From Arthrobacter sp. 9AX (lineage in GTDB: Bacteria; Actinomycetota; Actinomycetes; Actinomycetales; Micrococcaceae), in contig NZ_LR733293.1 in NCBI RefSeq assembly GCF_902506095.1, positions 1,505,103 to 1,569,102 on the forward strand: 64,000 nt of DNA, read 5' to 3'. Below the pieces are notes generated by a model. It was not told the DNA's origin. It saw only the letters and a program-made list of their open reading frames with translations, and searched no databases. Numbering within the stretch: the first letter of the stretch is position 1; the number at the start of each line of letters is the position of its first letter. Both the position numbers and the translations under genes were made by a program. Shown here piece by piece: positions 8,705 to 19,936 of this stretch.

Positions 8705-8943
8705 CATCCGCGGTTTACCGGGAGTTTACGAGGCCGCAACAGAAATCGCCGCGTAATGGTTGCGGAAATTACTGCCGATGGATTTACGTTATATCCATCA
8801 GCAGGCAAAACCGCCGGCTGATCGGGGAGGCCAGTACATGGAGCGAGACATCGCACCGGTTGTATGGGAGGCCGGACCCGGCCTCACGGCCGAGCCGGCT
8901 CACCACTAACACATCCGGGCTTGCGCCCGGGGCTGGAGTCGAT
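8705..8943 (+). other. 239-nt structured leader upstream of phoH2
   Basis: No gene with good support. It holds an inverted repeat ATGGAT/ATCCAT near 8778-8799 and two GC-rich hairpins (arms in 8868-8885 and 8915-8930). The second hairpin sits four bases before the GGAG ribosome site at 8935-8938. The phoH2 frame is open through this region but lacks a convincing start. A second overlapping frame (ATG 8864 to 9100, 78 codons) exists without a clear ribosome site. Confidence 0.5.
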
Positions 8944-10362
8944 GTGGCTATTTCTGAACAACTGCCCCCGGTCCTTTCCGACCAGGGAGAGAAAGCTACC
9001 TCTCGCGCCAAGCGAGCCATTCTGGAAACCGGTGCAGCGGAAGAAGCCGCGGCCGGTTTTGCTGTCTCTGGAAGGGAAGCCACCATCCACACTTTCGTGA
9101 TCGACACCTCTGTCCTGCTTTCCGACCCACGGGCGCTGCTGCGGTTTGCCGAACATGAGGTCATTGTTCCGGTTGTGGTCATCACCGAGCTTGAGGCCAA
9201 GCGGCACGACCCCGAACTTGGCTACTTCGCGCGCAAGGCCCTCCGGCTCCTCGACGACCTGCGGGTCAAACACGGCGGCCTGAACCAGCCGATTCCCATC
9301 GGCGACGACGGCGGCAGCCTGATGGTGGAACTGAATCACATCTCCGCCGAGGTGCTGCCGCTGGGCTTCCGCAGCGGAGATAACGACAGCCGCATCCTCG
9401 CCGTCGCGAAGAACCTCGCGAACGAGGGCCGGAACGTCACCGTGGTGTCCAAGGACCTGCCCATGCGCGTCAAAGCCTCCGCCATGGGGCTCACCGCCGA
9501 CGAGTACCGCAACGAGCTCGTAAAGGACTCGGGCTGGACCGGCGTGGCCGAGGTGGAAGCCGGCGAACAGGAAATCAACACCCTCTACGGGCACGAGCCG
9601 GTGTTCATCCCGGCGGCGGCAGAACTTCCGGTGAACACCGGCCTGGTCCTGCTGTCCAACCGGGGTTCGGCGCTGGGCCGCGTGGGCGCCGACAAGCAGG
9701 TCCGCCTTGTCAAGGGTGACCGTGACGTTTTCGGCCTGCACGGGCGGTCCGCTGAGCAGCGGCTGGCCATCGACCTGCTGATGGACCCCGCCGTCGGGAT
9801 TGTGTCCATCGGGGGCCGGGCCGGAACCGGCAAATCCGCACTCGCCCTGTGTGCCGGCCTGGAGGCAGTGCTGGAGCGCCGCGAACACCGCAAGGTGATT
9901 GTGTTCCGGCCCCTGTATGCCGTGGGCGGCCAGGAACTCGGCTACCTGCCCGGCTCCGAATCCGAAAAAATGAACCCCTGGGCCCAGGCTGTTTTCGATA
10001 CCCTCGGTGCGCTGGTCAGCCAGGAAGTGGTGGAGGAGGTCATGGACCGCGGCATGCTCGAGGTTATGCCGCTCACCCACATCCGCGGCCGCTCCCTGCA
10101 CGATGCCTTCGTGATCGTGGATGAGGCCCAGTCGCTCGAAAAGAACGTCCTGCTCACGGTCATGAGCCGGATGGGCCAGAACTCGAAGATCGTCCTCACC
10201 CACGACGTCGCCCAGCGCGACAACCTCCGCGTCGGCCGCCACGACGGAATCGCCGCCGTCGTCGAAACCCTGAAAGGACACCCGCTCTTCGGCCACATCA
10301 CCCTGACCCGCTCCGAGCGCTCGCCGATCGCAGCCCTGGTCACGGAACTGCTCGAAGGATAA
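8944..10362 (+). CDS. phoH2: PIN-PhoH fusion protein (PhoH2)
   Basis: 472-residue fusion of an N-terminal PIN nuclease domain (about residues 48-185) and a C-terminal PhoH ATPase. PIN acidic residues are visible at Asp54 (VIDTS), Glu82 ([10 protein letters not shown]) and Asp146/148 (SGDNDSR). The ATPase has Walker [10 protein letters not shown] (290-298), Walker B VIVDEAQ (Asp393, Glu394) and [10 protein letters not shown]. Mycobacterial PhoH2 is a sequence-specific RNA helicase/RNase, so a role in mRNA decay or toxin-like RNA cleavage is likely. The frame is open to 8584, but GTG 8944 has GGAG at five-base spacing and gives the expected N-terminus. The gene lies between the Z-prenyl synthase and fumC, as in mycobacteria. 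Confidence 0.9.
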   Translation: MAISEQLPPVLSDQGEKATSRAKRAILETGAAEEAAAGFAVSGREATIHTFVIDTSVLLSDPRALLRFAEHEVIVPVVVITELEAKRHDPELGYFARKALRLLDDLRVKHGGLNQPIPIGDDGGSLMVELNHISAEVLPLGFRSGDNDSRILAVAKNLANEGRNVTVVSKDLPMRVKASAMGLTADEYRNELVKDSGWTGVAEVEAGEQEINTLYGHEPVFIPAAAELPVNTGLVLLSNRGSALGRVGADKQVRLVKGDRDVFGLHGRSAEQRLAIDLLMDPAVGIVSIGGRAGTGKSALALCAGLEAVLERREHRKVIVFRPLYAVGGQELGYLPGSESEKMNPWAQAVFDTLGALVSQEVVEEVMDRGMLEVMPLTHIRGRSLHDAFVIVDEAQSLEKNVLLTVMSRMGQNSKIVLTHDVAQRDNLRVGRHDGIAAVVETLKGHPLFGHITLTRSERSPIAALVTELLEG

Positions 10363-10392
10363 GTCGCCTGTCCTGACAGGTGCGAGGCCGGT

Positions 10393-10498
10393 CCCAGTGC
10401 TTCGCTTAGGAGCGCATCGCCGACCAGAGCGGTGCGCAGGTCGCCCAGCGACCGAAGCGGCGCGGCGGGAGGTGTCTAAGCGACGGCGAAGTGCTGGG
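10393..10498. other. Compact structured intergenic element
   Basis: Downstream of phoH2, a 7-bp stem (10403-10409 with 10476-10482), backed by CCCAG/CTGGG (10393-10397 with 10494-10498), encloses two hairpins. One is GCGCA/TGCGC plus CCG/CGG (10412-10437); the other is GGTCGC/GCGACC (10439-10453). The layout resembles a three-way junction. It may be an RNA element, a dispersed intergenic repeat, or a convergent terminator region without a T-tract. Confidence 0.4.
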
Positions 10499-10528
10499 GA
10501 CGGACGAACCCCAGTCGAGGAAACGGAC

Positions 10529-11176
10529 TCAGGTGACCTTGAGGAACTTCGCTGCTGCTTTGTGGCCTTCTACCCGCAACTCCCAGTCGGGGCGTTTGAA
10601 CGTCTCCGGGGTGAGGCGGACGTGTTGGACGGTTTCGACTTTGGGGCCCCACGCCTTCCGGGTGGTGCCGTTCAGTTCGTAGCCGAGGGACCGGGACACG
10701 CCGATGGACGCTTCGTTCCAAAGGGCCGCTTCGGATTCGGCTACTTCCGCACGCAGCCAGCCGAAGGCGTAAAGGACGACGGCGGCACGCATCTCCTTGC
10801 CGAGGCCGCGGCCCTGTACGGACTGCTTCAGCCACGACCCGGTGGAGATGGTCTTGAGCGCGGCGAAGTCCTTGGTACCGACGTCCTGGCAGCCGATGAA
10901 CTCGCCCTCGTGCCAGATGCCGAGCAGCAGGGTCCAGGATTCGGGTATGGATTCACCGCGGCAACGCCAGTACCAGCGGGCCATGTTGGGGCCGAGTTCA
11001 TCGGCAGGAAGTTCGGTCCAAGGCGTACTGAAAGGATTCCGGCTGGGCTCGTGGATCCCACTGCGGGCGGCTTCTACGGCCGCCGGGATGTCCTCGTCCC
11101 GGATGGGGCGGAGTTCAAGGCGGGGCGTGGTCAGCCGCAGGCCGAATAGCGGCCAGACGTCGTTCAGTGGAATCAT
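10529..11176 (-). CDS. GNAT family N-acetyltransferase (RimJ/RimL-like)
   Basis: 215-residue acetyl-CoA-dependent acyltransferase. The N-terminus LTTPRLELRPIRDEDI is the standard RimJ/RimL opening. The acetyl-CoA loop is GSWLKQSVQGRGLGKEMRAA, where QGRGLG matches the Q/RxxGxG/A pattern, and the last strand carries NEASIGVSRSLGYE. RimJ/L relatives acetylate ribosomal protein N-termini or small amines; the substrate here is not determinable. The ATG is preceded by TAGGCT at exactly 6 nt, indicating a leaderless transcript. Confidence 0.85.
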   Translation of the reverse strand: MIPLNDVWPLFGLRLTTPRLELRPIRDEDIPAAVEAARSGIHEPSRNPFSTPWTELPADELGPNMARWYWRCRGESIPESWTLLLGIWHEGEFIGCQDVGTKDFAALKTISTGSWLKQSVQGRGLGKEMRAAVVLYAFGWLRAEVAESEAALWNEASIGVSRSLGYELNGTTRKAWGPKVETVQHVRLTPETFKRPDWELRVEGHKAAAKFLKVT

Positions 11177-11218
11177 CAGCGAAGCCTAGCCGAAGGACTG
11201 CAGCCTGGCATGTCACGG

Positions 11219-12010
11219 TCAGGCGGGGACGTCCCAGCTGATGTGCTGCCGGACGTCCGTGAGGCTCATTGACTGCGCAACGAACAGATCGTCCAGCATG
11301 TACTCGTCCACGCCGATGATACGAAGCCAGTGGCCGTATTCATCCGTCCCGGGTTCGAGGGATTGGCTGGCCACGCACACACCCGTCCCCAGGTCCACCC
11401 GGATCCGCGACTGTCCGGGCAGGCAGAGGGGGGCTGCCGGGTGGGTGGGATGGTACGCGGCCGTGGGGCTCACTACGGCTTCCAGGACGGGGCGGCCCTC
11501 GTGCTCCCGGCGGTTGACCTCGTGTATCTCCACTGTATTGCTGCCGGGGAATTCGATGGGCACCGGGGCGTTGCCGGCCAGTTCCACCGGGTCCAGGGCG
11601 GCGGAGAACCGGCCGTTGCCAAATCCCGGCTCACCATAGGCGGCTTCCGGGCGACGGCGCACCAGTCCGTGGTCGTCGTAGACGGGTGTGACCAGGTGCG
11701 GCGGGAGGAGCCAGGACTTCCGCGTGGCGCTGACGTACAGTCCGTCCTTCGAATCGTTGATTCCCGTGGTGCTGTGCAGGACCAGTCCGTCCGCAGTTTC
11801 GAGCCGGAGTGCGCCCGGCCGGCGCAGCCATGCCCGGACCAGGGGCGCGGCCGGGCTGGGTGCCTCGGCGAAGGGCTCGTCCCAGTATTCAAAGCGCAGC
11901 GACTGCCACTTCCAGGGTGAGGACCTGCAAAGATTCCGGAACAGGGCCGGGTCAGCGGCGGCCGAGCTGCTGTCCGGAATCATCCGGTGCCGGGAGTCCC
12001 AGGTCGCCAT
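11219..12010 (-). CDS. Conserved hypothetical protein, function unknown
   Basis: I do not recognise a family. The 263-residue protein is soluble, without signal peptide or membrane helix, rich in Trp, Pro and Tyr, and predicted mostly beta. Segments such as LVTPVYDDHGLVRRRPE, PGQSRIRVDLGTGVCVAS and YGHWLRIIGVDEYMLDDLF look like a folded beta sandwich or lipocalin-like domain rather than a disordered product. Codon use matches its neighbours. The longest frame starts at GTG 12016, but TAAACT ends exactly 6 nt before ATG 12010, so I use that leaderless start. It is divergent from the prepilin peptidase and 42 nt upstream of the GNAT gene on the same strand. Confidence 0.65.
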   Translation of the reverse strand: MATWDSRHRMIPDSSSAAADPALFRNLCRSSPWKWQSLRFEYWDEPFAEAPSPAAPLVRAWLRRPGALRLETADGLVLHSTTGINDSKDGLYVSATRKSWLLPPHLVTPVYDDHGLVRRRPEAAYGEPGFGNGRFSAALDPVELAGNAPVPIEFPGSNTVEIHEVNRREHEGRPVLEAVVSPTAAYHPTHPAAPLCLPGQSRIRVDLGTGVCVASQSLEPGTDEYGHWLRIIGVDEYMLDDLFVAQSMSLTDVRQHISWDVPA

Positions 12011-12068
12011 ATCCACAGTTTACGCGCGGGCAGTGCGGGGGCCAGCGGAAATCCAGTAGCATCCGAGG

Positions 12069-12623
12069 GTGATCCAACGACTGGGCGAACTCTGGCAGCA
12101 CACCCCGCTGGCCTTCTGGCTGGTCGTTGCCGCCTGCGCCTACTTCGCGGTGATGGCCGTCAGGCTCACTGTGATCGACGTGCAGCACCACCTCCTGCCC
12201 AACCGGATCGTTTTCCCGTCCTACGCCGTGGCTGGTGTCCTCCTGCTCGCGGCTGCAGTCTTTGGAGATATCGGCAGCGGCACGGCCCCAGGGGCCGGTG
12301 GGCCGCCGGAGGGCGTGCTGGCCATGCCCGCCCTCCGCATCGTGGCCGGGGCCGCGATCCTCTGGCTTTTCTATTTCATCCTGCGGTTTGCCTACCCGCC
12401 GGGAATGGGGTTTGGTGATGTCAAACTCGCCGGCGTCCTGGGAATGTACCTTGGCTACCTCGGCTGGGGCCACCTTTTCGCAGGCACCTTCCTGGCGTTC
12501 CTCCTGGGCGGCCTGTGGTCCGTTGCCCTGCTGGCGGCGCGCCTGGGGACGTTGAAGTCGTCCATCCCGTTTGGCCCTTTTATGCTGGCCGGGACGGCGG
12601 CTGCGATGCTCCTGCCGGCGTAA
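12069..12623 (+). CDS. Prepilin peptidase, A24 family
   Basis: 184-residue aspartic membrane protease that removes leader peptides from type IV or Flp-type pilins. It is short because it lacks the N-terminal methylase domain, as is usual for TadV/CpaA and many actinobacterial forms. The two active-site aspartates are in VIDVQHHLLPN (about residue 37) and the GFGDVKLAG motif (about residue 118), within about six helices. No pilin or secretion ATPase genes are nearby, so its substrates are encoded elsewhere. The GTG start has TAGCAT exactly 6 nt upstream and no ribosome site. Confidence 0.88.
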   Translation: MIQRLGELWQHTPLAFWLVVAACAYFAVMAVRLTVIDVQHHLLPNRIVFPSYAVAGVLLLAAAVFGDIGSGTAPGAGGPPEGVLAMPALRIVAGAAILWLFYFILRFAYPPGMGFGDVKLAGVLGMYLGYLGWGHLFAGTFLAFLLGGLWSVALLAARLGTLKSSIPFGPFMLAGTAAAMLLPA

Positions 12624-12678
12624 CGGCCATGACGGGCCGGATCGGTGCTGCTCCCGGTCACTTCGATAGGCTGGCGGG

Positions 12679-13149
12679 GTGCCTGCACCTGACTACATCC
12701 TGAAACTCCGCAAGAAAATCGGCAACGACCCACTGTGGGTCCCCGGCGTCCGGGGCGTGGTGGTTGATGACTCCGGCCGGGTCCTGCTCGCCCGGCGGGC
12801 CGACAACGGGCAGTGGGCCCTGATCAGCGGAATGCTCGATCCGGGGGAGCAGCCGGCGCGGGGCCTGGTGCGGGAAATTTTTGAGGAAACGGCTGTCGTG
12901 GCCGAGCCGGAGCGCGTGGTTTCCGTCGGGGCCGTTGGCCCCGTCACCTACCCCAACGGCGACGTGTGCGAATTCCTGGATGTGGTGTTCCTTTGCCGCT
13001 ACGTCTCGGGTACGGCAAGGGTGAATGATGACGAGTCCCTCGCCGTCGGCTGGTTCGGTCTTGACGAACTTCCCGACCTGATGGCAGGGCACCTCACCAG
13101 TATCCGGCGCGCGCTGGAACCGGCTGAAGCCGCCCACTTCGAACCCTGA
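12679..13149 (+). CDS. NUDIX hydrolase
   Basis: 156-residue pyrophosphohydrolase. The Nudix box is visible as G-x5-E-x7-REIFEET with the acidic metal ligands intact, but the usual glycine after EE-x is alanine (EETAV). The N-terminal extension PDYILKLRKKIGNDPLWVPGV is typical of an actinobacterial subgroup of unknown substrate. The GTG start has TAGGCT ending exactly 6 nt upstream, so it is probably leaderless and transcribed separately from the peptidase gene 55 nt upstream. Confidence 0.85.
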   Translation: MPAPDYILKLRKKIGNDPLWVPGVRGVVVDDSGRVLLARRADNGQWALISGMLDPGEQPARGLVREIFEETAVVAEPERVVSVGAVGPVTYPNGDVCEFLDVVFLCRYVSGTARVNDDESLAVGWFGLDELPDLMAGHLTSIRRALEPAEAAHFEP

Positions 13150-13195
13150 CCTTCATACCCTCGCGCAACCCTCATTCGCGAAGGAACACCCCAAC

Positions 13196-13230
13196 AGGGG
13201 CGCCGCACCCCCCAGGATTGCGGCGCCCCT
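13196..13230. terminator. Intrinsic terminator between convergent NUDIX and MFS genes
   Basis: A 12-bp perfect GC-rich stem (13196-13207 with 13219-13230) and an 11-base loop. There is no strong T-run on either side, as is common for actinobacterial terminators. Confidence 0.65.
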
Positions 13231-13281
13231 GCCGGTTCTTCAGCCACTCCTGAACCACGGCCGGGAGGAGTGGCACGGCGG

Positions 13282-15632
<2,351 letters not shown>

Positions 15633-15635
15633 AAA

Positions 15636-15668
15636 GTAAAGTTTTACACTATTTCGGCTTCAGTGCAA
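15636..15668 (-). promoter_or_regulatory. tetR-MFS promoter with overlapping operator
   Basis: On the minus strand: -35 TTGCAC (15668-15663), 16-nt spacer, -10 TAAAAC (15646-15641), start codon GTG at 15632. The palindrome GTAAA-N2-TTTAC (15647-15636) covers the -10, as expected for a TetR autorepressor site. Confidence 0.65.
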
Positions 15669-15696
15669 TTTCAGCTTTCCCGGGCTTTAGCGGTTA

Positions 15697-15753
15697 AAGC
15701 ACGACGGCGGCCGCCCACCTTCATCGCGAAGGTGAGCGGCCGCCGTCGTGCTT
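15697..15753 (-). terminator. Terminator downstream of fumC
   Basis: An 18-bp perfect stem (15697-15714 with 15736-15753), extended inward by CCACCTT/AAGGTGA-like pairing. It lies between the fumC stop and the tetR promoter, both on the minus strand, and so insulates the two units. Confidence 0.85.
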
Positions 15754-15775
15754 GAGCGCGGAGCCGCTTGGGTTG

Positions 15776-17206
15776 TTACTGGGCCTTGTGCGCCGGGGCC
15801 GTCATGGTGGTGACGTCCAGCGCCTTGTCCAGGTCCGCCTCGGAAACCTTGCCTTCCCCGTCACCGACAAAGCCGAGCTTCACGGTGGCCTGGCGCACGG
15901 TGAGGCCCTCGGCCACTGCCGTCTTGGCAATCTTGGCCGCGTTCTCGTAGCCGATGTACTTGTTCAGGGGGGTAACTATGGACGGTGAAGCCTCGGCCAG
16001 GAAGCGGGCGCGCTCCACGTTGGCGGTGATGCCGTCGATCATCTTGTCCGCCATGACCCGGCTGGTGTTGGCCAGCAGGCGGATGGACTCGAGCAGGTTG
16101 GCGGCCATGACCGGGATGCCGACGTTCAGCTCGAAGGCGCCGTTGGTACCGGACCAGGCGATGGCGGTGTCGTTGCCGATGACCTGGGCGGCCACCATGA
16201 TGGAGGCCTCGCAGATGACCGGGTTGACCTTGCCCGGCATGATCGACGAGCCCGGCTGCAGGTCGGGGATGGCGATCTCGCCCAGGCCGGTGTTGGGGCC
16301 TGAACCCATCCAGCGGAGGTCGTTGTTGATCTTCATAAACGAGATGGCGATGTTGCGCAGCTGGCTGGATGCCTCGATCAGGCCGTCGCGGTTGGCCTGG
16401 GCCTCGAAGTGGTCGCGGGCCTCGGTGAGGGGGAGGCCGGTGTCGGTGGCCAGGAGTTCGATCACGCGCTCCGGGAAGCCTGCCGGGGTGTTGATGCCGG
16501 TGCCCACGGCCGTGCCGCCGAGGGGAACTTCCGCAACGCGGGGGAGGGAGGCGTTGATGCGCTCGATGCCGTAGCGGACCTGCGCTGCGTAGCCGCCGAA
16601 TTCCTGGCCGAGGGTCACCGGGGTGGCGTCCATCAGGTGCGTGCGGCCGGACTTAACAACGTCCTTGAACTCCACGGCCTTGCGCTCCAGCGACTCGGCC
16701 AGGTAACCGAGGGCGGGAATGAGGTCGTTGATCAGTGCCGAGGTGGCGGCAACGTGCACCGACGTTGGGAACACGTCGTTGGAGGACTGCGAGGCGTTGA
16801 CGTGGTCGTTCGGGTGGACCACCTTGTCGCTGCCCGCGGCCTTGAGGGCGCGCGTGGCCAGTTCCGCCAGGACCTCGTTGGTGTTCATGTTCGAGGACGT
16901 GCCGGAACCGGTCTGGAAGACGTCGATGGGGAAGTCGCCGTCGTACTTCCCGGTGGCCACCTCGTCCGCCGCGTCTGCGATGGCCTTGGCAAGCTCGCCG
17001 TCGAGCACACCCAGTTCAGCGTTGGCCTGGGCAGCGGCCTTCTTGACCCGGGCCAGTGCCTCAATGTGGGCACGTTCCAGGGTCTTGCCGGAAATCGGGA
17101 AGTTCTCCACTGCCCGCTGCGTCTGTGCGCGGTACAGTGCGTTCACGGGGACGCGGACTTCGCCCATCGTGTCATGTTCAATGCGGAACTCTTCAGTGGA
17201 AGTCAT
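15776..17206 (-). CDS. fumC: Fumarate hydratase, class II
   Basis: 476-residue iron-independent fumarase of the TCA cycle, converting fumarate and malate reversibly. The superfamily signature [11 protein letters not shown] with the catalytic loop serine is present, as are [14 protein letters not shown] near residues 110-123 and [17 protein letters not shown]. Length and motifs are those of FumC rather than argininosuccinate lyase or aspartase. The ATG has TAAGCT ending exactly 6 nt upstream and no ribosome site, so it is probably leaderless. fumC near glpX and phoH2 matches the Rv1095-Rv1099c region. Confidence 0.95.
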   Translation of the reverse strand: MTSTEEFRIEHDTMGEVRVPVNALYRAQTQRAVENFPISGKTLERAHIEALARVKKAAAQANAELGVLDGELAKAIADAADEVATGKYDGDFPIDVFQTGSGTSSNMNTNEVLAELATRALKAAGSDKVVHPNDHVNASQSSNDVFPTSVHVAATSALINDLIPALGYLAESLERKAVEFKDVVKSGRTHLMDATPVTLGQEFGGYAAQVRYGIERINASLPRVAEVPLGGTAVGTGINTPAGFPERVIELLATDTGLPLTEARDHFEAQANRDGLIEASSQLRNIAISFMKINNDLRWMGSGPNTGLGEIAIPDLQPGSSIMPGKVNPVICEASIMVAAQVIGNDTAIAWSGTNGAFELNVGIPVMAANLLESIRLLANTSRVMADKMIDGITANVERARFLAEASPSIVTPLNKYIGYENAAKIAKTAVAEGLTVRQATVKLGFVGDGEGKVSEADLDKALDVTTMTAPAHKAQ

Positions 17207-17282
17207 GGGGCTAGCTTAGGGCGATCAGGCACCTCATCGAAAACCGTGAAGAGCATGCTACGGGCGGGTTTTTACCTGGGCA

Positions 17283-17897
17283 CTAGAGCTCGCCGATCCC
17301 GGAAACAACGTTGGCGCGGCCCTCGGACAGGCTGTACGAGAGGCCGATGACGGCGGTGCGTCCGCTTTCAATTGCGTCCGAAATCACACGCGAGCTGTCC
17401 ACCAGGCGCTGGGACGTCTGCTTGACGTGCTCCACCACCATGTCGTTGACCTCGTGCTGGCCGTTGCGGATGGAGGTCAGCACTGACGGCGTGATGCGTT
17501 CCACCAGGTCGCGGATGAATCCCGCCGGCATCGCACCGGTTTCCACGGCCGACTTGGTGGCGCTGACGGCGCCGCAGCTGTCGTGGCCCAGGATTGCAAT
17601 CAGCGGTACGCCCAGCACGCCCACGCTGTACTCCAGCGACCCGAGCACGGCGTCGTCAATAACCTGTCCTGCGGTCCGCACCACGAAGACGTCGCCGAGG
17701 CCGACGTCGAAAATGATCTCTGCGGCGAGCCGGGAGTCCGCGCAGCCAAAAATCACGGCGAAGGGGTGCTGGTTCTCCACGAGGGAGGACCTGCGCGAGG
17801 AATCCTGGTTCGGGTGTGAGGATTCGCCGGCCACGAAGCGTTCGTTTCCTTCGCGCATCCGGCGCCAGGCAAGGGCAGGAGTCAGGTTGGTAGTCAC
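17283..17897 (-). CDS. Beta-class carbonic anhydrase
   Basis: 204-residue zinc enzyme interconverting CO2 and bicarbonate. Zinc ligands are in CADSR (Cys51, Asp53, Arg55 region) and GHDSCGAV (His and Cys near residues 104-107). Single-domain length and absence of membrane segments indicate a soluble cytoplasmic enzyme. The GTG is immediately preceded by AGGAGG with no spacing, which is unsuitable as a ribosome site, while TAAAGT ends 7 nt upstream; a leaderless start at GTG 17897 fits better. It lies 10 nt downstream of the DUF4245 stop on the same strand. Confidence 0.92.
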   Translation of the reverse strand: MTTNLTPALAWRRMREGNERFVAGESSHPNQDSSRRSSLVENQHPFAVIFGCADSRLAAEIIFDVGLGDVFVVRTAGQVIDDAVLGSLEYSVGVLGVPLIAILGHDSCGAVSATKSAVETGAMPAGFIRDLVERITPSVLTSIRNGQHEVNDMVVEHVKQTSQRLVDSSRVISDAIESGRTAVIGLSYSLSEGRANVVSGIGEL

Positions 17898-17907
17898 CCT
17901 CCTTACT

Positions 17908-18588
17908 TTAGGGGGCGGGGGTGGCCGCGGGGGAATCTGTGACGGCGGGGTTGCTGTCCAGGGATTTCACGACGGCGGCCGCCAGGGTGGCGAATTCGTC
18001 CAGTTGCGCGGACCCGGCGAGGATCACGGTGGTTCCCCGGTACTCCAGCACCATGGATTTGTCTCCCTTGCCGGTATCGCGGAGTTCCCACTCCCGGCCG
18101 CCCGCGTTCCGGGAGCCGGTGACCGGTGCGTTCTGTGTCTGCTGGAGGAGCCAGGTGGGGTTGGCGGCCCGGGTCTGGATGAGTCCAATGAAAGACTCCT
18201 TTGGCGTGATGTATCCCACCTCCCAGGCGGGCACCCCACTGCCCGTGCCGGCCTCCCAGCGGGCGTAATTGGGCCGGAAGGCGTTGCCCGTGTCCGGGGC
18301 CGCCGGTGTGAATCCTGCCACATCCGTTGCGTTACGGGCTGCGGCGCTGACATCGATGTCGGGCCGGTAGCCGTCATTCTTGGGGGAGGGGTTCATCAGG
18401 ACGATGGGCAGGAAGGCCGCAATGCTGACAACCAGCGCGATGATCATCCCGATCACCGAGGCGTTGGCCCGCTTGGCTGCCGCCGCCGGAATCACAGGCC
18501 TAACCGGGGCCGGCCCGCCGGCTGCACCGGGTTCGCTGCTGCTTCCGGATCCGGCCGGTTCGGGGGTTGGATTGGTCTTTTCCTGCAT
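17908..18588 (-). CDS. DUF4245 domain membrane-anchored protein
   Basis: 226-residue actinobacterial protein of unknown function. A Pro/Ala-rich cytoplasmic N-terminus (about 40 residues) precedes one transmembrane helix (about 46-65) and an extracytoplasmic domain with the family segments YRPDIDVSAAA, WEVGYITPKESFIGL and a C-terminal Pro/Ala tail. The frame runs upstream to 18846, but ATG 18588 is preceded by GGAGG at nine-base spacing and gives the usual family length. DUF4245 beside fumC/glpX is conserved (Rv1100 counterpart). It is divergent from glpX. Confidence 0.8.
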   Translation of the reverse strand: MQEKTNPTPEPAGSGSSSEPGAAGGPAPVRPVIPAAAAKRANASVIGMIIALVVSIAAFLPIVLMNPSPKNDGYRPDIDVSAAARNATDVAGFTPAAPDTGNAFRPNYARWEAGTGSGVPAWEVGYITPKESFIGLIQTRAANPTWLLQQTQNAPVTGSRNAGGREWELRDTGKGDKSMVLEYRGTTVILAGSAQLDEFATLAAAVVKSLDSNPAVTDSPAATPAP

Positions 18589-18812
18589 GTCGCTCACCCC
18601 TCCATAGTCCCCCATGCCGGTGCACAACTCACACTCTCCGGGTGGAGCACGGGAGTCCTGCCTGCTGTGTGGCCGGCAGGAACATTGCGAGGCCACGTCA
18701 TCGCGCATCCGCCAAACCCGCGCCGCGACTATGATCGGTATTAGAGGAATCACCGCTTTTGCTGTTCCGGCGCCAGCGGGTTCAATGATCGCCACTCGAA
18801 GAAGAGGTTCAC

Positions 18813-19850
18813 GTGTCACCAGCGTCCATGACCCAGAAGTACTCAACGATCTCCCCGTCCCTGGCCGTGGGCAATGACGAGCCGGACCGCAACCTTGCGC
18901 TTGAGCTGGTCCGCGTCACCGAGGCCGCAGCCATCGCCGGCGGGCACTGGGTAGGTTTCGGCGACAAGAATACGGCAGACGGCGCGGCCGTTGATGCCAT
19001 GCGTTCCTTCCTGCAGACGGTCCACTTCAACGGCGTTGTGGTCATCGGTGAAGGCGAAAAAGACGAAGCCCCCATGCTGTTCAACGGCGAACGCGTTGGC
19101 GACGGCACCGGCCCGGAATGCGATGTGGCCGTCGACCCCATCGATGGAACCCGCCTGACCGCACTGGGCATCAACAACGCCCTCGCCGTCCTGGCCGTGG
19201 CTGAGCGTGGCTCGATGTTCGATCCCTCCGCGGTGTTCTATATGGAGAAGCTCGTCACCGGGCCGGAAGCTGCGGACATGGTGGACCTCCGCCTGCCCGT
19301 GAAGCAGAACCTGCACCTGATTGCCAAAGCCAAGGGCGTGAAGGTCAACCAGCTCAACGTGATGATCCTGGACCGCGACCGGCACCGCCCGCTTGTGGAG
19401 GAAATCCGCGAAGCAGGAGCCCGCACCAAATTCATCATGGACGGTGACGTTGCCGGCGCCATCGCCGCCGCACGCTCCGGCACCGGCGTGGACGCCCTGA
19501 TGGGCATCGGCGGCACCCCCGAAGGCATCGTCGCTGCCTGCGCCATCAAGTCACTGGGCGGGGTTATCCAGGGCCGTCTGTGGCCCACCAGCGATGAAGA
19601 GAAGCAGAAGGCCCTCGACGCCGGCCACGACCTGGACCGGGTCCTGTCCACCAACGACCTCGTCTCCAGCGACAACTGCTACTTCGCCGCCACCGGCATC
19701 ACCGACGGCGACCTGCTCAAGGGCGTCCGCTACTCCAAGGACAAGGTCCTGACCCAGTCCATCGTGATGCGTTCCAAGTCCGGCACCATCCGGTTCGTGG
19801 AAGGTGAGCACCAGGCCAGCAAGTGGGAAGGATACGCCCGCAAGAGCTGA
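18813..19850 (+). CDS. glpX: Fructose-1,6-bisphosphatase, class II
   Basis: 345-residue GlpX-type phosphatase that makes fructose 6-phosphate in gluconeogenesis. [15 protein letters not shown] and [12 protein letters not shown] hold the acidic metal ligands of the lithium-sensitive phosphatase fold, and [10 protein letters not shown] binds the sugar phosphate. GlpX is normally the sole essential FBPase in actinobacteria. GTG 18813 has AGAGG upstream. A strong hairpin terminator follows 18 nt after the stop. Confidence 0.95.
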   Translation: MSPASMTQKYSTISPSLAVGNDEPDRNLALELVRVTEAAAIAGGHWVGFGDKNTADGAAVDAMRSFLQTVHFNGVVVIGEGEKDEAPMLFNGERVGDGTGPECDVAVDPIDGTRLTALGINNALAVLAVAERGSMFDPSAVFYMEKLVTGPEAADMVDLRLPVKQNLHLIAKAKGVKVNQLNVMILDRDRHRPLVEEIREAGARTKFIMDGDVAGAIAAARSGTGVDALMGIGGTPEGIVAACAIKSLGGVIQGRLWPTSDEEKQKALDAGHDLDRVLSTNDLVSSDNCYFAATGITDGDLLKGVRYSKDKVLTQSIVMRSKSGTIRFVEGEHQASKWEGYARKS

Positions 19851-19868
19851 GCCCCTTCCCGTCTGCCG

Positions 19869-19905
19869 CAGATCCCCGGAGCGCCCCGCGCGCTCCGGGG
19901 ATCTG
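19869..19905 (+). terminator. glpX terminator
   Basis: A 16-bp perfect stem (19869-19884 with 19890-19905) with a 5-nt loop. It ends in CCGTTTG without a long T-run. The femX promoter lies immediately after it. Confidence 0.85.
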
Positions 19906-19936
19906 CCGTTTGAGGCCTTGGTATAGGGTTGAAGCC

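Noticed and set aside
8584..8943. Upstream in-frame extension of phoH2 overlapping the prenyl synthase
   Set aside because: No plausible start with a ribosome site; composition changes before GTG 8944, which has GGAG at good spacing.
10367..10380. Short inverted repeat CCTGTC/GACAGG just after phoH2 as its terminator
   Set aside because: Only 6-bp arms with a 2-nt gap and no T-run; too weak to call.
10397..11149. 250-codon plus-strand frame opposite the GNAT gene
   Set aside because: The minus-strand frame has clear GNAT motifs and an exact TAGGCT-N6-ATG start; the plus frame also runs through the structured intergenic element.
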